From NCBI RefSeq assembly GCF_036408795.1, contig NZ_JAZGJP010000019.1, forward strand, positions 1 to 34,284: a DNA stretch of 34,284 nt, in the 5' to 3' direction. The notes beneath the pieces are model-generated. The model saw only the letters and a program-made list of their open reading frames with translations, was not told where the DNA came from and made no database searches. The translations under genes were made by a program, and so were the position numbers. This document shows, one piece after another, positions 6,881 through 14,938 of this stretch (its first letter is position 1; every line of letters starts with the position of its first letter). Source of the DNA: Olsenella_L kribbiana (lineage in GTDB: Bacteria; Actinomycetota; Coriobacteriia; Coriobacteriales; Atopobiaceae).

Positions 6881-9800
6881 CTAGTGTCTCGAGCGGACCC
6901 AGATGCCTCCGACAAGCGCTGCGATGCCCGCCAGGGCAAAGGCTCCCCAGGCAACAGAGGAAGTGTCGCTCGTGTCAGGCACGCCCGTTTCCTCGAAGAC
7001 GACTGTCTGGCCCTCGTCGTGGATGTCTTCATGCTTTCCGACGACATGCCCCTTGTGCGTGAGCTCCTCGAAGACGACGATCTTCGTGCCTGCGAGGTTC
7101 TGTGCATTGAACTCTATCGGCACATCGACCGTACCATCTTCGGATTCGGGCACGAAGTCCTTCGTGAACGTGATGGTCTCGCCGGCGGAGTTCACAAGCG
7201 CCCCTCCGTCATTCCCCTTGCTGTCGACGACGTGGAGCGTTGCGGTGAGCGTGTAGGTCTCGTTCGGGATGAGTCCCGTGTAGGAGACGGTATCGGTGAG
7301 CTCTGCGGCATCGGCTGCCTTGAGCGTATGGCTGCCGGATCCGCTTTCGGCTGCCGTCGTGTGGAGCTCGGAGAAGCGCACGCTCTGCCCCTCGTCCTCT
7401 ATGTCAGCGTGCACGGCAATCTCCTTGCCTTCTTCCTTGAGGCTTTCGAAGGCGACAATGCGCTTCACGCTCGAGGGAAGACCTGTGATGGTGAAGGTGA
7501 CCTCCGTCGTGCCGCTCTCGGAGGCTGGCGTGAAGCTCGTCGTGACAGGCTCTGCATAGGGCAGCGCCTCTCCGGTGTCGTGGTCCATGAGGGTGCCGGT
7601 GAGCTCATAGGTCTTGCCGGGCTCGAGGTTCGCATAGGCGACCGTATCGACGAGCGTGAAGGTCTCGTCCGTTGCTGGCACGATGTGCTCGCCCTCCTCA
7701 TCTGTGAGTGTCGTCTCGATATGCGGACCCTCTTCGTTCGTGACGGTGCCAAGATGCACGCCGAAGGCATCGCGCGTGATTGTTGCCTCGAAGCTCACGA
7801 GCTTCTTGCCTGCGTTGGCAGGAGAGGAGAGCTCTTCGATCGTATAGACGTCGTAGGGGAGTGCCCCCTTGCTGTCGTCTGGATCGGAGGATCCATCCTT
7901 CGTGCCAGCGAACCAGATGCCGGCATCGCGCACAATCTTCGTATCGTCGAATGTTCCGTCATCCTTCACGGCTGCATCGTTGGCATTCGTGCTCTGGGTA
8001 TGCGGGTACTGGGCAGCCGCGGTATCGAGGATGCCATTGGCATCGGTCACGGCGATATGCCATTCTCCTGTCGTCTTGGACGCGATCTTGAAGGGGATAT
8101 CGGCCATCCTCGCCGAGGTCGTGCCATCCTCCTTCACGAACGAGAGGTCGCCTCGCTTGACCTGGTCTGCGCAGGCGTCGTCTCCCTGAAGCTCCAAGAT
8201 CTTGCCGTCCTCGGTGATGGAGACGGTCTTCTCCCAGTCGCTGTTGAGAAGATAGCCCTCAGGTGCCTTTGTCTCATGCACGGTATAGGTGCCGAAGGGG
8301 AGGGCATCCGCTGCCGTGGCAGCGCGTCCCGTGCTGTCGGTCTCGATGGCGGCGACCGCCTCGCCCGGGGCATAGCTCGTGCCTCCGACGACGACCGCAT
8401 GCCTGCTTGCATTCACGATCTCGAAGACAGCGCCAGAAAGCACCGCCTTGCCCTTGGGAGAGGCGCTCTTCGATTCGGCATCGACCTTCTGGACAGCAAT
8501 GCCGCCACGCATGACCTCTTCCTCGACGGTAGCTGGCTGGAGTATGGTGGCGCCTGTCGGAGCAGAATCGTCTGCCGCAATCCTGAACTCCTGGCGGCTG
8601 TTTCCAGGAAGACGGTAGCCTGAAGGTGCCTTCGTCTCCTCGACGACGAGCGTGCCGAGAGGAAGGACGATGGTGCCATCCTGCTTCCTGTACCAGTCAT
8701 CGCCTGAAACCTTGTGGGCATCATCGAGCCTTGCTATGCCGTCCGCATCGCAGCGGATGGTCCAGGTCCGCTCCGGTGTGCCAGAGGTATCGGTCCCTTC
8801 CGGATAGAACGTTGCCGTGAACTCGGCGCCTTCGAAGGTGGCGTCGCCTTCAGCCTCGCCTCCCGTCTCTGCATCCTGCTTCTTTATCAGGATGTCAGGC
8901 ACGCTGTAGCGGGGCTGCTCAGGAACCTCGGTATGGATCTCCTGGCCTCCTGCCATCGCGATCTCGAGGACATCCTGGCTCACGAGGAAGCCCTTCGGTG
9001 CCTTCTTCTCCTTCAGGTAGTACGTGCCTTCGGCGACAAGGCCGGTCTTGCCATTGCCTTCGGCGTCGGTCGTGAAGCTCTCGACCTCCTGCGTGCAGGC
9101 CTGGTCGAGATAGAGGCCGAATTCCGCTCCTTCGAGCGAATAGCCGGTGCCGGAGACCGAGACGAGCGTCTCTGCACTCTGCTTCGTGACAGCAAGCGAT
9201 CCATAGGGCGGGATTGCGATGATGTTCTGCCTTCCGCCATTGGGCGAGACCCAGAACTTCGCGACATGGTCCCAGCTGCCTGCTTCCCCGTCATGTGTAT
9301 GTGCTTCCTGCGCAAGCGTCCAGGCGAGGTCTGCCTGCTCCTGCGTGCAGCTGTTGACAGTAAGGCCACGTCTTTCCTCATAGCGGTCCTTCGTGAGGTC
9401 GCCCTGATACATCCAGATCGCTGCCTGCGAGACCGTGGCTGCGCCCTTCGCATCGAGCGTCTGGCCGCTGAAGGTGCTGTTCAGAGGGTAGCAGTGGGCA
9501 ATGAGCCAGGAGAGACCATGCGGATCTCCTCGGAGCGTCCCCAAGTCCATCTCGCTTACCCAATGCCATTCCGTATAGGTGCCTTGAGGCCCTGCCTTCT
9601 CGGCCTGCGCACAGTAGCCGCGGCTGCCGTCCGAGCCATAGAAATCGGTGATCAGGTTCGTCGGGTCATAGTTCCAGGTGACGCTTCCGGAATAGGCCTT
9701 GGCTGCCTTCGGATTCATGAGCCCGATCACGAGGGCTGCCATAGCAAGGCAGGCCGCGAGCATGGCAGTGCGTACAAGCTGCCGCCTCCCCGCATGTCCG

Positions 9801-9898
9801 GTCCCTCTTGCACGTGTCCTGGACCTGCGGAGCCATCCCGTCTCTCTGTTCTGCGTTTCTGGCACTTCCGGATGGGGCCTTTGTCTGTTCCTGTGCAC
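6881..9898 (-). CDS. Thioester-domain, CnaB and VaFE-repeat cell-wall adhesin
   Basis: A 1005-residue surface protein. The GTG start at 9898 is preceded by AAGGAGA at good spacing; the longer reading frame to 10075 lacks such a site. A basic N-terminus leads to a signal peptide ending near KAAKAYSG. Next comes a thioester domain with C96 (YCAQ) and Q158 (SQAAIW), the residues that form the internal thioester used by such adhesins to bond host targets covalently. Several SpaA/CnaB-like domains follow (ending KEKKAPKG, EETKAPSG, HETKAPEG), whose Lys-Asn isopeptide bonds stiffen the stalk. Two C-terminal VaFE domains (IVAFESL ... HADIEDEGQ; IVVFEEL ... HEDIHDEGQ) typically form Thr-Gln ester crosslinks. 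The C-terminus has VPDTSD (973-978) in place of LPxTG, then a hydrophobic helix and RSRH. No sortase gene is in the window. It probably acts as a stand-alone fibrillar adhesin. Confidence 0.88.
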   Translation of the reverse strand: MHRNRQRPHPEVPETQNRETGWLRRSRTRARGTGHAGRRQLVRTAMLAACLAMAALVIGLMNPKAAKAYSGSVTWNYDPTNLITDFYGSDGSRGYCAQAEKAGPQGTYTEWHWVSEMDLGTLRGDPHGLSWLIAHCYPLNSTFSGQTLDAKGAATVSQAAIWMYQGDLTKDRYEERRGLTVNSCTQEQADLAWTLAQEAHTHDGEAGSWDHVAKFWVSPNGGRQNIIAIPPYGSLAVTKQSAETLVSVSGTGYSLEGAEFGLYLDQACTQEVESFTTDAEGNGKTGLVAEGTYYLKEKKAPKGFLVSQDVLEIAMAGGQEIHTEVPEQPRYSVPDILIKKQDAETGGEAEGDATFEGAEFTATFYPEGTDTSGTPERTWTIRCDADGIARLDDAHKVSGDDWYRKQDGTIVLPLGTLVVEETKAPSGYRLPGNSRQEFRIAADDSAPTGATILQPATVEEEVMRGGIAVQKVDAESKSASPKGKAVLSGAVFEIVNASRHAVVVGGTSYAPGEAVAAIETDSTGRAATAADALPFGTYTVHETKAPEGYLLNSDWEKTVSITEDGKILELQGDDACADQVKRGDLSFVKEDGTTSARMADIPFKIASKTTGEWHIAVTDANGILDTAAAQYPHTQSTNANDAAVKDDGTFDDTKIVRDAGIWFAGTKDGSSDPDDSKGALPYDVYTIEELSSPANAGKKLVSFEATITRDAFGVHLGTVTNEEGPHIETTLTDEEGEHIVPATDETFTLVDTVAYANLEPGKTYELTGTLMDHDTGEALPYAEPVTTSFTPASESGTTEVTFTITGLPSSVKRIVAFESLKEEGKEIAVHADIEDEGQSVRFSELHTTAAESGSGSHTLKAADAAELTDTVSYTGLIPNETYTLTATLHVVDSKGNDGGALVNSAGETITFTKDFVPESEDGTVDVPIEFNAQNLAGTKIVVFEELTHKGHVVGKHEDIHDEGQTVVFEETGVPDTSDTSSVAWGAFALAGIAALVGGIWVRSRH

Positions 9899-10167
9899 AG
9901 CTATCTCCTTCCGCTCGGCTGTTCCGGGGAGCGGAAAGCGTAGCGGGCACGTCTTGCAGGAATGCATGCCTGAGAAGGCAGGGATGTCGCAGGTCTCTGA
10001 CGGGAGCAGATGAGCTCGCAGGCAGGACGTCTGACAAGGAAGGATGCCTTTCTCCTGCCCAGGTGTGTCCTCCATCCAATCTCCTCCGAGGAGCTTTCTG
10101 TCTGCCTTGCGTCCGCTTTTCGGAGTGGCCGGCCCGAGATGGCTGTGCTATCATTCATCCAGCACAT

Positions 10168-10242
10168 GCGGGCATCGCCAAGTGGTAAGGCAACGGCTTC
10201 CCAAGCCGTCATCCGCGGGTTCGAATCCCGTTGCCCGCTCCA
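10168..10242 (+). tRNA. tRNA-Gly (anticodon CCC), CCA encoded
   Basis: Acceptor stem GCGGGCA/TGCCCGC, anticodon loop TTCCCAA on a 5-bp stem (ACGGC/GCCGT), T-loop TTCGAAT, encoded CCA. A possible -10 (TATCAT, 10149-10154) lies just upstream. Confidence 0.97.
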
Positions 10243-10253
10243 GAGCTACTGAC

Positions 10254-10275
10254 GGGCCCTTTCGAGGGCCTTTTT
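10254..10275 (+). terminator. Intrinsic terminator after tRNA-Gly
   Basis: Stem GGCCCT/AGGGCC with a TTCG tetraloop followed by TTTTT, 12 bases after the tRNA. The next gene starts only 20 bases further on, so it may be read through or have its own promoter. Confidence 0.85.
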
Positions 10276-10294
10276 CGTAAAACGGAGGCATCTC

Positions 10295-10798
10295 GTGGCG
10301 AGGATGTTGGTGAATCTCGGCAAGGACTTCGTCGAGGCTGTCGAGTCATGGATCGACGACTCCGGCAAGCTCGATCTGCCGCAGCAGGTGAAGCCCGAAG
10401 CGCTCCTCAAGCTTGCGCAGGAGATCTGCCGCGACGACCTCGACTACTTCGAATCGGCTGAGATGCTCGTCTGGGAGGTTGCCCGCCACGAGGGCTTCGT
10501 CATTCCTGACTACCCCCTTGCCAGCAACTCCGAGGTCAAGGCCTTCCTGAAGGAGTATGATGCCCGCGATGTCGCGGACTGGTACCAGAAGCGCGGCGTC
10601 CTGCGCTCGAGCTACGACCAGTTCTGGAAGAGCTCCGCGCTCATGGCGAGGAACAGGACCTTCTGGCGCAAGGTCATCGTCTTCCCGAAGTCCGATATGG
10701 ATGATGCGAATCTTCTGGCCCGCGATTTGTGTGTCGCGGTGACGTTCTGCATGGGTAAAGAAGACGGTGAGAGAGACTCCAGGCTCTTCTCCATCTAG
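10295..10798 (+). CDS. Uncharacterised 167-residue cytoplasmic protein
   Basis: I do not recognise a family. The GTG start is preceded by GGAGG seven bases upstream, which decides it. The protein is soluble and mostly helical by composition, with no signal peptide or membrane helix. Several aromatic and charged stretches occur (WYQKRGVL, DQFWKSSALM, FWRKVIVF). It has codon use like its neighbours. It lies between the tRNA-Gly terminator and the M29 aminopeptidase, 45 bases before the latter, so the two could be co-transcribed. Function unknown. Confidence 0.7.
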   Translation: MARMLVNLGKDFVEAVESWIDDSGKLDLPQQVKPEALLKLAQEICRDDLDYFESAEMLVWEVARHEGFVIPDYPLASNSEVKAFLKEYDARDVADWYQKRGVLRSSYDQFWKSSALMARNRTFWRKVIVFPKSDMDDANLLARDLCVAVTFCMGKEDGERDSRLFSI

Positions 10799-10843
10799 GA
10801 CCTGGAGACACAATATAAAAGCTTCAACAGAAAAGGTGCTTCT

Positions 10844-12121
10844 ATGCCGCTACCTATGACGGATGAGGAGTGCGTCGCTGGCATGCGCCGCCTCCAGCCC
10901 CAGATTGCCCGCTATGCCAAGCTGCTTGTCCAGCAGGGCGTGAACCTCCAGAAAGGCCAGGAGCTCGTGGTCGAGTGCCCGATCGAGCGTGCCGACTTCT
11001 GCCGGCAGCTTGTGGCTACAGCCTATGAGTGCGGCGCTTCCCATGTGACAGTCCTCTGGGCAGACGATGAGACGAAGCGTCTCGAATACGAGCATGTCGG
11101 ACTCGACTGGTTCGAGCATGTCCCGTCCTGGAAGAAGGAGCAGCTGAACTCCCTTGCCGAGGCAGGTGCTGCCTTCCTCTTCATAGAAGGCCAGGATCCC
11201 GAAGCCTTCAAGGGAATCGATCCGGCAAAGCCTGCCGCCGCATCGCGTGCCGCCCATATCGAGCTCAAGGCATTCCGTGACGGGATGGACTTCGGCAGGA
11301 ACACCTGGTGCATCGCTGGTGCCCCGATTGCATCCTGGGCGCACAAGGTCTTCCCCGACCTCAGCGAGAACGAGGCGACCTATCGTCTCTGGGAGGCAAT
11401 CCTTCAGGTGAGCCGCGCTTCGGGTGAAGACCCGCGCGAAGCCTGGGAGACGCACAATGCGGCTTTCGAGAAGAACAAGCGCTTCCTGAACGAGCATCAC
11501 TTCGACCGCCTGCACTACCGCTCGCAGAATGGCACCGACCTCACGGTCGGCATGACTCCCCGCCATATCTGGAAGGGCGGTGCAGCCCGTACGGTCAAGG
11601 GCCTGCCCTATTTCCCGAACATCCCGACCGAAGAGGTCTTCACCTCGCCTGACCGCATGAGGGTTGACGGCATCGTGCATTCGGCGCTGCCGCTGGTGCA
11701 TGCTGGATCGGTCGTCCGCGACTTCTGGTTTCGCTTCGAAGGCGGCAAGGTCGTGGAGTATGACGCAGCGCAGGGCAAGGATGTGCTGAAGCATATCCTC
11801 GAGATAGACGAGAATGCCTGCCGGCTCGGAGAGTGCGCCCTCATCAGCAAGAACACGCCGATCAGGGAGTCGGGCATCCTCTTCTATGACACGCTCTACG
11901 ACGAGAATGCCTCCTGCCATCTGGCGCTCGGCATCGGCTTCCCGGAGTGCTACGAAGGCGGCTTCTCGATGTCCGAGCAGGAGCTCCTCCATGCCGGCGT
12001 GAACCAGAGCCACACCCACGTCGATTTCATGATTGGCACGGAGGACATGGATATCACCGGCATCACGGCATCGGGCGAAGAGATTCCCATCTTTGTGAAT
12101 GGTCAATGGGCCTGGGAGTAG
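10844..12121 (+). CDS. M29-family metalloaminopeptidase (AmpS/AmpT type)
   Basis: A 425-residue cytoplasmic aminopeptidase of usual M29 length, releasing N-terminal residues from peptides. Family metal ligands are recognisable in the C-terminal half: E264 (NIPTEEVFTSP), E330 (LGECAL), H359 (ASCHLALG), and H392 and D394 (SHTHVDFMIG). The N-terminal half carries the family's Rossmann-like domain (ELVVECPIERADFCRQL). The start is ATG 10844, followed closely by a second ATG at 10856; an AGAAAAGGTG purine stretch precedes the first. No signal peptide is present. It probably recycles amino acids from peptides. Confidence 0.93.
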   Translation: MPLPMTDEECVAGMRRLQPQIARYAKLLVQQGVNLQKGQELVVECPIERADFCRQLVATAYECGASHVTVLWADDETKRLEYEHVGLDWFEHVPSWKKEQLNSLAEAGAAFLFIEGQDPEAFKGIDPAKPAAASRAAHIELKAFRDGMDFGRNTWCIAGAPIASWAHKVFPDLSENEATYRLWEAILQVSRASGEDPREAWETHNAAFEKNKRFLNEHHFDRLHYRSQNGTDLTVGMTPRHIWKGGAARTVKGLPYFPNIPTEEVFTSPDRMRVDGIVHSALPLVHAGSVVRDFWFRFEGGKVVEYDAAQGKDVLKHILEIDENACRLGECALISKNTPIRESGILFYDTLYDENASCHLALGIGFPECYEGGFSMSEQELLHAGVNQSHTHVDFMIGTEDMDITGITASGEEIPIFVNGQWAWE

Positions 12122-12164
12122 CAGCCTCTTTGGTGATAGGATAGGACGACGCATCTGGAAGCAG

Positions 12165-12182
12165 CCCAATTGCCGAATTGGG
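12165..12182 (+). repeat. Inverted repeat upstream of tRNA-Lys
   Basis: Perfect 7-bp inverted repeat CCCAATT/AATTGGG with a GCCG loop, 43 bases after the aminopeptidase stop. It may act as a weak terminator, but there is no T-run after it. Confidence 0.4.
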
Positions 12183-12206
12183 TGCCGGCGGCAAGCCTCA
12201 TGCCGG

Positions 12207-12212
12207 TACAAT
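12207..12212 (+). promoter_or_regulatory. Candidate -10 element for tRNA-Lys
   Basis: TACAAT lies 26 bases upstream of the mature tRNA 5' end. No clear -35 hexamer is visible. Confidence 0.4.
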
Positions 12213-12238
12213 GGAGCTCGCAGATGCCACAGAAGCCT

Positions 12239-12314
12239 GCACCGTTAGCTCAGCTGGTAGAGCAGGGGACTTTTAATCCCAAGGTCGAGGGTTCGAGACC
12301 CTCACGGTGCACCA
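12239..12314 (+). tRNA. tRNA-Lys (anticodon TTT), CCA encoded
   Basis: Acceptor stem GCACCGT/ACGGTGC, D-arm TAGCTCAGCTGGTAGAGCA, anticodon loop CTTTTAA, T-arm GAGGGTTCGAGACCCTC and encoded CCA. Confidence 0.98.
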
Positions 12315-12324
12315 CTTGAAATGC

Positions 12325-12360
12325 AGGCAGGTAGAGGCTATGCCTCCGCCTGCCTTTTTT
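12325..12360 (+). terminator. Intrinsic terminator after tRNA-Lys
   Basis: Long stem AGGCAGG/CCTGCCT with an inner GAGGC/GCCTC stem, followed by six Ts. This rules out the upstream ATG at 12321 as the start of the next gene. Confidence 0.85.
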
Positions 12361-12380
12361 GGTATCCGAGGAGGACCACC

Positions 12381-13271
12381 GTGGCAGAAACGCAGCACGT
12401 ATCGAAGCACATGAAGAAGACTGCAGCCAAAGAGGATGCAGCAGAGGACGACACAGACAAGACCCAGGTGGCACCGGCGGGGAAGGCTGCCAGAAGCGCA
12501 GCTCCTCAAGGCACGGCTCCCGGCACGACCGCACCGCATGCCCCTGTGGCAGAGCCCCTGAACCACGCCGTCGGCTACAAGCCGATCTCTCCCTATGAGC
12601 CGCGCCAGGTGAACGTCCCCGACAGCCGCCGAAAGAAGCACCATCCAATCCGCAACATCTTCCTTCTGCTCCTTGTTGCCGTGCTGGTCCTTGCAGGCTT
12701 TGCGGCAGAGAGCATGATAAGGATCTCGAAGACAGTGGGATCTGCCGAGGCTTCAGCGACGCAGCTCGAGACGGCTGCCTCTGCAGGAGACCTCACGGGT
12801 GCAAGAAGCGCCCTTTCGAGCCTTGCCTCCGATATGGACGAGCTCTCGTCCGAGTCCGACGAATGGATCTGGTCGCTTGTCGAGAAGGTTCCCTATATCG
12901 GGACCGATGTCACCTCGGCCAAGACCATGGTGAGCGCGATGGAGAAGGTCAATACGCAGGCCCTCCAGCCGGTCCTGGCAGAATACGACAAGGCGACAGC
13001 CACCGATGCAACAGCTGAGGACCGCATCCAGGCAGCGTCCGACCTTGCTGCAAGCCTTGAGAGCGCGCAGACGATCCTCGAGGAGGGGAGAAGCGAGATT
13101 GCCTCTGCTCCTTCCTCACATATCGATGCCTTGCGCGACCTGCAGACGAAGCTCGAGAGCAGCCTTTCTGCGGTCGACTCGAATCTGCAGACGCTCAACA
13201 GCGCGGTATCTGCGGCATCCGACGCCGCTTCGCTTCTGGCATCTGCCCTCTCTGCGGCGGGCCTTTCGTAA
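12381..13271 (+). CDS. Membrane-anchored extracytoplasmic helical protein resembling the N-terminus of DUF4012 proteins
   Basis: A 296-residue protein. GTG 12381 is chosen because GAGGAGG lies just upstream and the longer frame begins inside a terminator. Layout: a Pro/Ala/Thr-rich, probably disordered cytoplasmic segment (1-85), a basic stretch (RRKKHH), one membrane helix (about 92-109), then an all-helical, Ser/Ala-rich extracytoplasmic domain with coiled-coil periodicity (110-296). The pattern GDLTGARSAL ... VEKVPYIGTDVTSAK resembles the start of DUF4012 proteins of actinobacteria, which here would lack the large C-terminal part. No enzymatic motif is seen. It stands alone between a tRNA terminator and the argG leader. 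A structural or cell-surface role is possible but unproven. Confidence 0.75.
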   Translation: MAETQHVSKHMKKTAAKEDAAEDDTDKTQVAPAGKAARSAAPQGTAPGTTAPHAPVAEPLNHAVGYKPISPYEPRQVNVPDSRRKKHHPIRNIFLLLLVAVLVLAGFAAESMIRISKTVGSAEASATQLETAASAGDLTGARSALSSLASDMDELSSESDEWIWSLVEKVPYIGTDVTSAKTMVSAMEKVNTQALQPVLAEYDKATATDATAEDRIQAASDLAASLESAQTILEEGRSEIASAPSSHIDALRDLQTKLESSLSAVDSNLQTLNSAVSAASDAASLLASALSAAGLS

Positions 13272-13295
13272 TCATTGTGTTTCAATCTGATGGCA

Positions 13296-13328
13296 AATGC
13301 ACCTCGCGGGACTTCCGCGGGGTGCATT
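13296..13328 (+). terminator. Strong hairpin after the DUF4012-like gene
   Basis: Stem AATGCACC/GGTGCATT extended by CGCGG/CCGCG with a GACTT loop, 25 bases after the stop codon. It lacks a T-run, so termination may be inefficient. The candidate argG promoter begins right after it. Confidence 0.6.
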
Positions 13329-13332
13329 GTCC

Positions 13333-13338
13333 TATAGT
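13333..13338 (+). promoter_or_regulatory. Candidate -10 element for the argG leader transcript
   Basis: TATAGT lies 84 bases before the leader ORF start; the corresponding -35 window is poor (GACTTC). The transcript would begin with two hairpins, GCACAC/GTGTGC (13350-13366) and CGCAGGC/GCCTGCG (13377-13395), before the leader ribosome site. Confidence 0.4.
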
Positions 13339-13421
13339 TCAGCTCAACAGCACACAGAGGGTGTGCAAGCTGCAGCCGCAGGCATGGTGCCTGCGCCACT
13401 CGCTTATGAGGAGGCCACGCA

Positions 13422-13508
13422 ATGAAGCGTACGTTCGCACATAGGAACATGTTCGATGCGAACGAGGTGGCCTGCCGACGTCAGGGACGACGAATCACGC
13501 TGCGATGA
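13422..13508 (+). CDS. Candidate arginine-rich leader peptide of argG (28 residues)
   Basis: ATG 13422 has a perfect AGGAGG seven bases upstream (13409-13414). The 28 codons include seven arginines, five of them in the last ten residues (RRQGRR then ITLR). In that cluster four of five Arg codons are CGA, whereas the stretch of argG I read uses CGC and CGT. An 8-bp inverted repeat (CGTTCGCA 13432-13439 / TGCGAACG 13457-13464) lies inside the ORF. It precedes an intrinsic terminator and argG, which makes the last intermediate-forming step of arginine synthesis. This matches the layout of an attenuator leader peptide in which ribosomes stall when charged tRNA-Arg is scarce. No experimental support is available to me. 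Confidence 0.65.
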   Translation: MKRTFAHRNMFDANEVACRRQGRRITLR

Positions 13509-13513
13509 CACGT

Positions 13514-13563
13514 GGCGGCAGTCCCGCTTAAGCGATTTTCCAAAGCTTAAACCTGACTTCGCC
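13514..13563 (+). promoter_or_regulatory. Candidate antiterminator of the argG attenuator
   Basis: GGCG-GC-AGTC (13514-13523) can pair with GACT-T-CGCC (13555-13563): two 4-bp helices around a small internal loop, enclosing a 6-bp hairpin TTAAGC/GCTTAA (13528-13550). The 3' strand takes the first three bases of the terminator stem, so the two folds exclude each other. Its 5' strand starts five bases after the leader stop codon, where a ribosome finishing translation would block it and one stalled at the Arg cluster would not. Found by hand; thermodynamics not computed. Confidence 0.45.
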
Positions 13564-13583
13564 CGGCATCGCCGGGCATTTTT
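13561..13583 (+). terminator. Intrinsic terminator (attenuator) between the leader peptide and argG
   Basis: Perfect 7-bp GC stem GCCCGGC/GCCGGGC with an ATC loop, then ATTTTT. It sits 53 bases after the leader stop and 95 bases before argG, so argG transcription must pass it. Confidence 0.85.
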
Positions 13584-13677
13584 GGCGCAAAAATGCCTGA
13601 TGAGATATACAAGCGCCCTGGCTTATGTGCCAGAACCGTTCTGTTTGCCATTCAATTGAATTGAGGAGCTGGAAATC

Positions 13678-14907
13678 ATGGCAGAAAAAGAGAAGGTCGT
13701 ACTTGCATACTCGGGCGGACTCGATACTTCCGTCATCGTCAAGTGGCTGCAGATAGAGAAGAACATGGACGTCATCGCAATCTGCGGCAACGTCGGCCAG
13801 GACGAGAAGGACCTTTCCTGGATCAAGCAGAAGGCACTCGATATGGGCGCCATCGCCTCTGAGGCCATCGATATGCGCGAGGAGTACGCAGAGACGATCC
13901 TGTCGAAGGCCATCTGGGCAAACGGCAAGTACGAGGGCATCTACCCGCTGCTTTCCGCACTCTCCCGCCCCATCATCTCCAAGCATCTCGTCGAGATTGC
14001 CCACAAGTACGGCGCAAAGTACATCGCCCACGGCTGCACCGGCAAGGGCAATGACCAGGTCCGTTTCGAGACAAGCATCCGTGCCCTCGACCCGACGCTC
14101 GAAATCATCGCTCCTGTCCGTGAGTGGGACCTCACGACCCGCGACTCCGAGATGGAGTGGGCAGCTGCCCACGGCGTGCCCGTGCCTACGACCCACAAGA
14201 AGCCGTACTCCATCGACGACAACCTCTGGGGCCGCGCTATCGAGTGCGGCGTCCTCGAGGACACCTGGAACCAGCCACCTGCGGACATCTGGACGATGAC
14301 AAAGAACCCGGAGGACTGCCCTGCAGATCCTGAGACTGTCGTCATCGGCTTCGAGAAGGGCGTGCCCGTCTCGATCAACGGCGAGAAGATGTCTCTTCTC
14401 GACTGCATCATCAAGGCAAACGAGATTGCCGGCCGCAACGGCTTTGGCCGCATCGATATGATCGAGGACCGTGTTGTCGGCATCAAGAGCCGTGAGTGCT
14501 ATGAGTGCCCGGCAGCGCTTCTCCTCATCCAGGCACACCAGTCCCTCGAGACCCTCTGCCTCGACGCCGAGACGCTGAAGCAGAAGGCAAAGCTCGATGT
14601 CGAGTGGGCCTCCACGGTCTATCGTGGTCTCTGGTACTCCCAGAACCGCAAGGCAATCGATGCCTACAACGCCTACACGCAGCAGTATGTGACGGGCGAG
14701 GTCCGCATCAAGCTCTGCAAGGGCGGCCTCTTCGTCGACGGCCTGCGTTCGCCGTACAGCCTCTATGACTACAACCTGGCTACCTACGACGAGGGTGATA
14801 CCTTCGATCACACCGCATCCAAGGGCTTCATCATCATCCACGGCCTGCAGTCGAAGACCTGGTCCCGTGTCCAGGGCCCGGGCTCTGGCCTCCAGGATGG
14901 CGAGTAG
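13678..14907 (+). CDS. argG: Argininosuccinate synthase
   Basis: A 409-residue protein of normal length. It condenses citrulline and aspartate with ATP to argininosuccinate, the penultimate step of arginine synthesis. The N-terminal PP-loop ATP-binding motif AYSGGLDTS is intact. Family segments include GNVGQDEKDL, AHGCTGKGNDQVRFE and the C-terminal KGGLFVDGLRSPYSLYD region. The ATG is preceded by TTGAGGAG nine bases upstream. It sits downstream of an arginine-rich leader ORF and terminator. A palindrome TTCAATTGAA (13651-13660) overlaps the ribosome-binding region and could be a repressor or structural site. argH follows after 226 bases with an intervening terminator. Confidence 0.98.
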   Translation: MAEKEKVVLAYSGGLDTSVIVKWLQIEKNMDVIAICGNVGQDEKDLSWIKQKALDMGAIASEAIDMREEYAETILSKAIWANGKYEGIYPLLSALSRPIISKHLVEIAHKYGAKYIAHGCTGKGNDQVRFETSIRALDPTLEIIAPVREWDLTTRDSEMEWAAAHGVPVPTTHKKPYSIDDNLWGRAIECGVLEDTWNQPPADIWTMTKNPEDCPADPETVVIGFEKGVPVSINGEKMSLLDCIIKANEIAGRNGFGRIDMIEDRVVGIKSRECYECPAALLLIQAHQSLETLCLDAETLKQKAKLDVEWASTVYRGLWYSQNRKAIDAYNAYTQQYVTGEVRIKLCKGGLFVDGLRSPYSLYDYNLATYDEGDTFDHTASKGFIIIHGLQSKTWSRVQGPGSGLQDGE

Positions 14908-14938
14908 CTTTCTGGCGCTCGCCTCATAGCGCGACTCG

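Noticed and set aside
13339..13677. T-box riboswitch or other known riboswitch upstream of argG
   Set aside because: No T-box consensus (AGGGTGG-like with specifier loop) was found. The leader ORF with Arg codons explains the terminator better.
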